Part shown: piece by piece, positions 23,130 through 30,233 of the stretch
Layout of the letters: the number at the start of each line of letters is the position of its first letter
How positions within the stretch are numbered: the stretch's first letter is position 1
Source of the DNA: Micrococcales bacterium
Lineage (GTDB): Bacteria > Actinomycetota > Actinomycetes > S36-B12 > UBA10799
DNA length: 32,896 nt
Assembly (NCBI GenBank): GCA_016719135.1
Contig: JADKAV010000030.1
Coordinates: 1 to 32,896 of the forward strand
Reading direction: 5' to 3'
Made by a program: the position numbers and the translations under genes
Notes under the pieces: generated by a model
The model's database searches: none
What the model saw: only the letters and a program-made list of their open reading frames with translations
What the model was told of the DNA's origin: nothing

Positions 23130-23933
23130 ATGAAGAATCTGAGGGTCGGCAGCTACAACCTGCTGCACGGCATGAAGGTGCTCGGCGGAGCGCAGGAGCG
23201 CGACCAGGCCGCCCTGGCCGCCAGCGTGGCGCAGTTGGACGTGGACGTCCTGGGCATCCAGGAGGTGGATGCCGCGCAGGAGCGCAGCGGCATGGTCGAC
23301 CAGACTGCCGCAGTAGCGCGGGCCATGGGAGCCGAGCACTGGCGTTTCGTCCCGACGGTGGTCGGCACACCCGGTCCGGGCGCAAGTTTCCGCGCCAGCA
23401 CCCCTGCCGACATCGAGGCCGCCCAACAAGGCAGCAGCAGCGAACCGCTGTACGGGGTGGGCCTGATCAGCCGGATTCCTGTCCTTGGATGGCACCACCT
23501 CCTGATGGATCCGGCGAAGATCACCATGCCGTTGCTGATTCCCGGAAACCCGCGACCCAAGGTCCTGCGGGTACCCGACGAACCCCGCGCGGTGGTTGCC
23601 GCTGTGCTCGATCTGCCCACGCCCGTGACGGTGGCTACCGCCCATCTGTCCTTCGTGCCGGTCTTCAACATCAATCAACTTCGACGAATCAAGACCTGGC
23701 TGGCCGACCTCCCCCGACCGCTGATCCTCGCCGGCGACTTCAACCTCCCCGGCCGGATTCCGGCGAAAGTGACGGGATGGAGCGCCGCAGAACTCGGGGC
23801 GACCTATCCGGTGTTCAAGCCGCGCGTGCAGTTCGACCACATCCTGTCCGACGGTGTGGCCGCGCACTCGGCGGCGGTGCACGCACTGCCGGTTTCGGAT
23901 CACTGCGCGGTGACCGCCGACTTCTCACTGTGA
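23130..23933 (+). CDS. Endonuclease/exonuclease/phosphatase (EEP) family protein
   Basis: 267 residues from ATG 23130, 4 bp after the acyltransferase stop, so probably co-transcribed. Catalytic motifs of the EEP fold are intact: Asn10 (SYN), Glu45 (GIQEVD), ATAHLSF, Asp203 and Asn205 (GDFNL), QFDHI, and Asp257/His258 (SDH). These bind Mg2+ and the phosphate. Members hydrolyse DNA, phospholipids or phosphate esters; no signal peptide is seen, so it is probably cytosolic. Its 3' end overlaps the end of adnB by 9 bp in opposite orientation. Confidence 0.9.
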   Translation: MKNLRVGSYNLLHGMKVLGGAQERDQAALAASVAQLDVDVLGIQEVDAAQERSGMVDQTAAVARAMGAEHWRFVPTVVGTPGPGASFRASTPADIEAAQQGSSSEPLYGVGLISRIPVLGWHHLLMDPAKITMPLLIPGNPRPKVLRVPDEPRAVVAAVLDLPTPVTVATAHLSFVPVFNINQLRRIKTWLADLPRPLILAGDFNLPGRIPAKVTGWSAAELGATYPVFKPRVQFDHILSDGVAAHSAAVHALPVSDHCAVTADFSL

Positions 23934-26900
23934 ACCACCACTGACCACTGCGCTGACCGCACCCACCCTGGACGCGATGTCCTCGATCGACGGCAGGGCG
24001 GGACGCACGACCTCACCGTCGCGCACGTACACGAAGGCCGTAAGGACCTCGTCGGGTTCCACCCCCACGCGCTGCGCCCAGCCCACACGGTAGATCGCCA
24101 GTTGCACCGGATCGGCGGTCTGCTCCCGGTTGGTCTTCCAGTCCACGACCTCCCACGTCCCGTCGGGATGCTGGAAGACGGCGTCGATGACGCCGCGCAC
24201 GACCAGTCCCGCGATCCGCACCGAAACCTCGGTCTCGGCATGCACCGGAACCATCTCGGAATACACGGTCCGCCGGTACCCCTCGATCAGTTCGGCCAAC
24301 TCATCGTCACCGGCACGTTCGGCGTCAACGGCCAGGTCCCAATCGGGTAGGAGCGACAGTTGCTCATGGGAGGCCGCCACCCACTCGTGGAAGGCCGTTC
24401 CCCGCCGCGCTGCGTCCGGAGTCACGTACGGCATCGGCCGGGCGAGGTCGAGGGCCATTGACTGCGGATCGCTGGCCGCACGCATGAGTAGCGAGGTGCT
24501 GACCACCGGGGGCAGATCGACCTGCGTGGTGGGCAAGGACTGTTCGTACTCGCGCGCGATGACCGCCTCGATATCTGCATCCATACGGTCCAAACGCGCG
24601 GATTCGGCCAACGTCAAGGACTCGTCGACGCCCTCGGGCGCCGCCACCGACACGAACACTTCGTCCGGCCGCGGCCAATCGACGTCCCCCGCGTCGAGCA
24701 CCGGCGGGGTTGGCGAAGGTTCCTCGACCCAGGTGTCCATCAGCACGCCCGGGACATCGCGGACCGCCAGCAGATAGGGGCTCGGAGTACGGGGTTTGCT
24801 GCTCGACGCCGACCACCAGTGACCCGAAGTGAACAGGACGTCACGAGCCCGGGTGAGCGCGACGTAGGCCAAGCGGTTCTCCTCCCAGCCATCCTGCTGC
24901 TTGTACTGCGCCTTCAGATCGGCCGCGGCCGCCTTGAAACCGTTCGGGAAGGCACCCTCGGACGAACTCCACCCAGGCAGCGCCGGCAGCCGCGACCGGT
25001 CGCCGCGCAGCGGATATGGCAAGCACTTGTAGTTCCTGGTCCACACAGACCGGCCTTGCGACGACGGGAACACCCCGTCGCTGAGAGCGGGGGTGAAAAC
25101 ACACTCCCATTCCAGCCCCTTGGCCCGGTGAACGGTCATCACCCGTACGGCATCTCCCCGAATCGGGAAGTCCGTATCAGGGGTCTCGTCGAGTCGGATG
25201 GCGAAGTTCAGCCACCGCAGGAACGCTCCCACCGAAGGGTCGTCGTGGGCATTGCGGTAGCCGGCGATGACGTCGAACAGGGCCGCGAGCCCGTCGATGC
25301 GCGACGCGGCGTTCGGCCCCAGCCGGACCTCCACCCCGAGCCCGCTGATCTCCACCACGCGGTGCGCGGCCTCCTCCACCCCCGCGGCAAGGGCGGGACG
25401 CATCGCGTCGAGTTCCGCGGTGAACTCGCGCAGCCGGGAGCGGGCCTCGTCGCGGATCGCCGGACCCGGGTCGTACACGGCCTCCAGCAAGCTCACGACA
25501 TCGACCGGGTCGACATCGGCGACCGCCTGCTGCAATGCCTGCTGGAAATCCGGCTCACCGTCGTCGGACGACCCGACGAGCTCGCGGGCCCTGGCACCGA
25601 GCAGCGCCAGATCCGATGGGCCTATGCGCCACTGCGGACCGGTGAGCAGGCGCACCAGCGCGCCGTTGTCTGCGGTTTCCAGAACCCGCAGCAGACTGAG
25701 CACTTCCACGACTTCGGGCAGGTGCAACACCGAACCCAGCGAGGCGGCCGCGGTCGGAATTCCGGCGTCGCGCAACGCCTGCCCCACCATGCGCACGTAG
25801 TCGTTGGTCCTGCAGAGCACCGCGATCTGGTCTAGGGACCGGCCTTGGTGGATCTGGGCCAGAACCTGCGCGACCAGCCAGTCGAGCTCGTCGACCCAGG
25901 TGTCGAACAACGCAGCGGTCACCTCCCCGGCGGCTTCAGTACCCGGGCGCAGGATCTGCACCCCAGGGTGCTGCGAGCGCACGTCGGAGGCCACCTCGTT
26001 GGCCACATCGAGGATCAGGGAACCGGATCGACGGTTGATACTCAAAGTCGATGTCCGGGCGGTGACCCCGCCGGATCCGAAATGCTCCGGAAAGCCGTCG
26101 ATGTTCGCCACCGAGGCTCCGCGCCAGCCATAGATGGCCTGCAACGGATCGCCCACGGCCGTGAGCGGGTGGCCCTGGCCGTACAGGTTCTGCAGCATCA
26201 GCCGTTGCGCCACCGAGGTGTCCTGGTACTCGTCCACGAGCACAACGGCGTAGCGCTGCCGCATCTGCTCGCGAACAGGCGGGGTCTGGGTGACCAGGAC
26301 CGCCAGGCGCATGAGATCGGCGAAACTCACCACCCCCTTCGCCGCCCGGTCTGCGCGGACCTCCTCGACGACGTGCGAGATGAGAATGCGCCTGCGCGCG
26401 GCCACGATCGCGTCCCGGGCATCGGCGCCGGTCTCGGCCTGCAGGGCTTCGATGAGACGTGCATCGTGCGTGCGGAGATCCTGCGGGGTGATCAGATGTT
26501 CGGACAATTCCTCATCCAGCGACTGCACACGCTCGCTGACCGTACTGATGGTCGCGGTCCCCAGGTCCTCACAACTCACATGGCTGCGGGCGACCGCGCG
26601 ATAGGTGTCGACCGCAAGATCCGTCGGCGTGAGCAGAGCCGCAGAGGGTTCCCCGCCGATCAGCAGCGCCCACTGGGACAGCAGGTCCATGGCGAAGGCG
26701 TGGTAGGTGGAAATGGTCGGCTCGGCGATGTCATCCTGGCCGGGCTCACGCAGAAGTGCCAGCAGCGCGCGGATCCGGCTCGAGAGTTCCCCGGCCGCCT
26801 TGTTCGTGAACGTGAGGCCCAGGACCTGATCCGCGGCGACCAGGCCGGAGGCCACCAGCCATACGACCCGCGCCGACATCACCGCGGTCTTGCCGGACCC

Positions 26901-27008
26901 TGCACCGGCCAGCACGAGCATCGGACCATCCAAAGGCGCACTGATGGCGGCCCACTGCTCGTCGCTCGGGGCGAATCCCAGCAGGCCGGTCAGTTGCTCG
27001 CGGTTCAT
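23925..27008 (-). CDS. adnB: AdnB subunit of the AdnAB helicase-nuclease
   Basis: 1027 residues from ATG 27008, which overlaps the adnA stop as ATGA; longer starts would lie inside adnA. The N-terminal SF1A motor is complete: Walker A AGAGSGKT at 34-41, TFTNKAAGEL, DEYQD at 259-263, GDPLQAIYGWRGA, and HRAKGLEWECVF. A C-terminal RecB-type nuclease follows, with a His near GTAFHEW, Asp942 (GVIDAVF), Asp956 and Lys958 (VVDWKT) and QLAIYR at 969. AdnAB resects double-strand breaks and in mycobacteria AdnB is the lead motor. Translational coupling fits an equimolar dimer. Confidence 0.94.
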   Translation of the reverse strand: MNREQLTGLLGFAPSDEQWAAISAPLDGPMLVLAGAGSGKTAVMSARVVWLVASGLVAADQVLGLTFTNKAAGELSSRIRALLALLREPGQDDIAEPTISTYHAFAMDLLSQWALLIGGEPSAALLTPTDLAVDTYRAVARSHVSCEDLGTATISTVSERVQSLDEELSEHLITPQDLRTHDARLIEALQAETGADARDAIVAARRRILISHVVEEVRADRAAKGVVSFADLMRLAVLVTQTPPVREQMRQRYAVVLVDEYQDTSVAQRLMLQNLYGQGHPLTAVGDPLQAIYGWRGASVANIDGFPEHFGSGGVTARTSTLSINRRSGSLILDVANEVASDVRSQHPGVQILRPGTEAAGEVTAALFDTWVDELDWLVAQVLAQIHQGRSLDQIAVLCRTNDYVRMVGQALRDAGIPTAAASLGSVLHLPEVVEVLSLLRVLETADNGALVRLLTGPQWRIGPSDLALLGARARELVGSSDDGEPDFQQALQQAVADVDPVDVVSLLEAVYDPGPAIRDEARSRLREFTAELDAMRPALAAGVEEAAHRVVEISGLGVEVRLGPNAASRIDGLAALFDVIAGYRNAHDDPSVGAFLRWLNFAIRLDETPDTDFPIRGDAVRVMTVHRAKGLEWECVFTPALSDGVFPSSQGRSVWTRNYKCLPYPLRGDRSRLPALPGWSSSEGAFPNGFKAAAADLKAQYKQQDGWEENRLAYVALTRARDVLFTSGHWWSASSSKPRTPSPYLLAVRDVPGVLMDTWVEEPSPTPPVLDAGDVDWPRPDEVFVSVAAPEGVDESLTLAESARLDRMDADIEAVIAREYEQSLPTTQVDLPPVVSTSLLMRAASDPQSMALDLARPMPYVTPDAARRGTAFHEWVAASHEQLSLLPDWDLAVDAERAGDDELAELIEGYRRTVYSEMVPVHAETEVSVRIAGLVVRGVIDAVFQHPDGTWEVVDWKTNREQTADPVQLAIYRVGWAQRVGVEPDEVLTAFVYVRDGEVVRPALPSIEDIASRVGAVSAVVSGGSQ

Positions 27009-30000
27009 GGGCGCACCTCCGCACCCTGCGGATCGGCCGGACACGAACTGGCCACGACACATGTCCGGCATCCGCTGCCGGGACGCGCCACCGCGAGTTC
27101 GGCACGGATGCCCGCGGCCACGGATTCCAGGACGGGGCCGAGCCACTCAGGCACATCCGGGGTCTCCTGACGCATCACTTTGGCCCCGTCCTCGGGCTGA
27201 CTTCGGGGTGGGTCCTTGCGCAGGAAGAGCAACTGGGCCACGGCCTGGCCCTGGGAGCCGAGTCCACCGAGTTCAGCGACCCATCGGTAAAGGCCGAGCT
27301 GTACGTGGGAGGCGACCTCGGCCCCCGTCGATGGCCTGCCGGTCTTGAAGTCGGTGATCACCAACTCGTCCCCGTCCCGGTCGAGCCGGTCGACCTTGCC
27401 CACCGCTCGCAGTGCCTCGCCGGAGGGCAGGACCAACTCGGCGTCGAATGGCACCTCGGCTCCCACGAACTCCCCCGGGGTGTTGCGCATCCATGTGAGC
27501 AGCCTCTCGGTCGCCTGTTGCGCCTGTTCACGTTCGTAGCGTGCCTGCCACCCCGGCTCGTACCCGACCGCGTGCCAGACACCGTCGAGCACCTCGCGAA
27601 TCCGCTGCGCGTCGGCTTCGAGATCTCCGGCAGCGATCGCCTGGGCGCACAGATGCAGGATGTTGCCGAACGCCAGGCTGGTGGAAGCGGCGTCCGAGGC
27701 GCGGACCCGACGCTCGAGGAACCATCTGCGCGGGCACTGCAGATAACTCTGGACAGCTGAGGCGGACATCGGCAGGGCAGCGTCCGCGTCGTACCAGGGG
27801 GTGTCGTTGGACGTCCAGGTGCGATGTCCCCACCACGTGCGCGGATCGGCCCAGGGGAACATGCGAAGACCTCGCGAGTCCGTGGTATCGGCGAGATCCT
27901 GCAGCCTTCGCCAGACTGCGTGCCGCATCGCCGGGGACGACTGCGCGTCGACGAGCACCTGCCGCAGTCCCGCCACCACCCCGACGGGGGTCAACGGCCG
28001 ACGAGGCCTACCTGACACCTCCTCAAGGGGCTTGTCGCCTGCGGCCAGGGTCACGAAAGCAGACGGCGCCGGGCCATCCTCGGTCGTGCTCCTGACAGCG
28101 GTGATGAGCAGCGCCTGGGATGCGCGCGTGCACGCCACGAAGAACAGTCGCCGCTCCTCCAGCATCTGTTCCTCGCGCGATGCCGCACCCTGCGGCTGTT
28201 CACCTGGACCGTCGAACAGGTCTGCCCGCGCCCGCAGGTCCGGCCACAGTCCCTGCTGCACGCCGGCGACAACGACCAGCGGCCACTGGCTGCCCTTCGC
28301 CCGGTGGGCGGTCATCAGCCGCACCGCATCGCGGTTCCACGCCTTCTGCCCGGTGGGGGCCGCCGGGATGGCCTGAGCATCCAGTTGGTGCAGGAACTCC
28401 GCCACCGACCGCACGGATTCGAAGGCCCGGTCCATCTGCTCGGCCTGATCGAACAACTCCATCACGGCGTCGAGCGCCTGATTGGCTTCGCGGGCTCGAC
28501 GACCGCCCCCGAGCGCATCCCTGCGCAGGCGCTGCGGCCAACCGGTGCCCCGCCACACCAGCTCCAAGACCCGCGAGGTCTGCGTGTTCGCTGCGACCCA
28601 GGCGGTCGCCTTCTCCAGCAGCGACGCCAGGTCGGCCACGGGCCGTGCCAGATCGGCCTCGATGGGACCCAGCAGGTCGGGATCTCGCAGACTGTCCGCG
28701 ACCAATTGTGTGGAGGATGCGGGCGGGCCGTCCGACGTCGCGTGGCGGCGCAGCAATCGTCCGAGGCGGGCCAGTCGGCGAGCGTCCAGTCCGCCCAGCG
28801 GCGAACACAACAGGTCTGCGGCTCGCTCAGCCGTCAGGCCACCGTCGACTCCGGCCGCCGCCCGCAGGACGTCCAAGAGAGGCCGGACCGCGGGCGTGAG
28901 TGCCAACGGAATGTCGTCGCGCGCGATCTCGGTCGGAATGCCGGCGGCGAGCAAAGCCCGCTGCAGCGACGGCAGGTCACGGCGCCCGGACCGTACCAGC
29001 ACGGCCATCTGGGACCAGTCCAGGCGCAGTCCCGGGAACACCTCCGAGGCGCCGGAGCGAACCCGGCGCAGGAGATCGGCGATGTGGTCGGCCTGCGCCG
29101 CTTCAGACTCGTAGACACGCACCGCGTAGTCACCACCCTGCGGCCCCAGCGCGGCGGGCCGGCGGTGCGCTTGGACCGCCTGCGCGGGGATACCCGGCAA
29201 CGCGTTGTGCGGAACCACCCTTTGCGCGAGGTCGGCGAGTACCGGCCCGAACCGACGTGTGGCCTCCAGCGCGACGGTGCTGCACCTGGGCTGGGCGAAG
29301 ACCTCGTTGAAACTCAACAGGCCGTGGGCATCCGCCCCCCGGAATCCGTAGATCGACTGATCGGGATCACCCACTGCGATCACCTGTGCCCCATGAGCGG
29401 CGAGTTGCTGCAAGAACTGCACCTGCGCCGGGTCGGTGTCCTGGTACTCGTCCACGTAGATCGTTCGGAGCTCCAGGACATTCGCCGGCGGGCTCTGCGC
29501 GATCATCACCGTGGCCCGTCGGATCAACTCGGCGTAGTCCATGAGCCCGGCGAATCCCATGATGTCCAGATACTCCGCGTAGACCGCGGCGGCCGAGGCC
29601 GTCATCGGATCGGCAGTGGGCAGCGCCTGCGGCGGCAGACCAAGGGACTGGGCCCTTGCGATGTAGGAGCGCATCTGGTCGGTGAGTCCACGGCTGGCCC
29701 GGGCCGACTCCAGCTCCGGGGGAAGGTGCGACGACTTGCCGAGGATCTCGCGCAACATCGTCTCCTGCTCCGGAGCTCCCATCAGGCGCAAGCCGGGATC
29801 CGCCGACGCCAGCAGCCGATACGCCAGCGAGTGGAAAGTGGTGGCGACGGGCACGGCCTGGCCACCGGATGTCAGGCGTTGTCGTAGTTCCCGCGCAGCC
29901 AGCCGCCCGTACGTGAGGATCAGCAACGAGCCGGCCGGTTGGCCGGACCGGAGTCGCTGCTTCACCGACTCCACGATCACGCTGGTCTTGCCGGTGCCCG

Positions 30001-30118
30001 GTCCGGCGAGCACCCGCAGGTGCCCATCGGCGTGCGTGATGACGGCACGCTGGGCTGCATCCGGGCTGAACGTCTCATCCCCGGTCCGCGGCCGATTGAG
30101 GTGGATCATCTGGGCCAT
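27005..30118 (-). CDS. adnA: AdnA subunit of the AdnAB helicase-nuclease
   Basis: 1037 residues from ATG 30118 (ATG 30109 also possible; neither has a clear ribosome binding site). The motor is intact by eye: Walker A AGPGTGKT at 38-45, DEYQD at 223-227, GDPDQSIYGFRGA at 250-262. The C-terminal nuclease has His822, Asp910 (GKVD), Asp923 and Lys925 (ITDFKTG) and QLGLYRW. Cys795 together with Cys1017, Cys1020 and Cys1026 forms the four-cysteine pattern of an Fe-S-stabilised nuclease (as in AddB, Cas4 and AdnA). It is the first gene of the adnA-adnB operon and is divergent from the flippase-like gene. Confidence 0.94.
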   Translation of the reverse strand: MAQMIHLNRPRTGDETFSPDAAQRAVITHADGHLRVLAGPGTGKTSVIVESVKQRLRSGQPAGSLLILTYGRLAARELRQRLTSGGQAVPVATTFHSLAYRLLASADPGLRLMGAPEQETMLREILGKSSHLPPELESARASRGLTDQMRSYIARAQSLGLPPQALPTADPMTASAAAVYAEYLDIMGFAGLMDYAELIRRATVMIAQSPPANVLELRTIYVDEYQDTDPAQVQFLQQLAAHGAQVIAVGDPDQSIYGFRGADAHGLLSFNEVFAQPRCSTVALEATRRFGPVLADLAQRVVPHNALPGIPAQAVQAHRRPAALGPQGGDYAVRVYESEAAQADHIADLLRRVRSGASEVFPGLRLDWSQMAVLVRSGRRDLPSLQRALLAAGIPTEIARDDIPLALTPAVRPLLDVLRAAAGVDGGLTAERAADLLCSPLGGLDARRLARLGRLLRRHATSDGPPASSTQLVADSLRDPDLLGPIEADLARPVADLASLLEKATAWVAANTQTSRVLELVWRGTGWPQRLRRDALGGGRRAREANQALDAVMELFDQAEQMDRAFESVRSVAEFLHQLDAQAIPAAPTGQKAWNRDAVRLMTAHRAKGSQWPLVVVAGVQQGLWPDLRARADLFDGPGEQPQGAASREEQMLEERRLFFVACTRASQALLITAVRSTTEDGPAPSAFVTLAAGDKPLEEVSGRPRRPLTPVGVVAGLRQVLVDAQSSPAMRHAVWRRLQDLADTTDSRGLRMFPWADPRTWWGHRTWTSNDTPWYDADAALPMSASAVQSYLQCPRRWFLERRVRASDAASTSLAFGNILHLCAQAIAAGDLEADAQRIREVLDGVWHAVGYEPGWQARYEREQAQQATERLLTWMRNTPGEFVGAEVPFDAELVLPSGEALRAVGKVDRLDRDGDELVITDFKTGRPSTGAEVASHVQLGLYRWVAELGGLGSQGQAVAQLLFLRKDPPRSQPEDGAKVMRQETPDVPEWLGPVLESVAAGIRAELAVARPGSGCRTCVVASSCPADPQGAEVRP

Positions 30119-30233
30119 GGCAACAGCACATCACATGGGTACGACACAACCGGTCGACCGCTGTCAGGGGCATGTGGATACGGGCACACGCGGGCGCGAA
30201 GCCTGGTTCTCGGCCACTATCTGACACCATGCA
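30119..30233. promoter_or_regulatory. Divergent promoter region between adnA and flippase-like gene
   Basis: 115 bp with no gene. It contains the 10-bp perfect palindrome CGGTCGACCG (30151-30160) and one DnaA-box-like site (GTATCCACA on the minus strand near 30174). No clear -10/-35 pair or LexA box was recognised. Confidence 0.3.

Noticed and set aside
25845..27170. 441-residue open frame on the plus strand
   Set aside because: Antisense to adnB, whose motor motifs are intact; shadow composition.
28304..29887. 527-residue open frame on the plus strand
   Set aside because: Antisense to adnA; Arg/Gln/Gly-rich shadow without recognisable motifs.
30151..30160. Palindrome CGGTCGACCG between adnA and the flippase-like gene as a specific operator
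   Set aside because: It is perfect, but only 10 bp and built of common GC-rich words; one copy is not enough to claim a regulator site.
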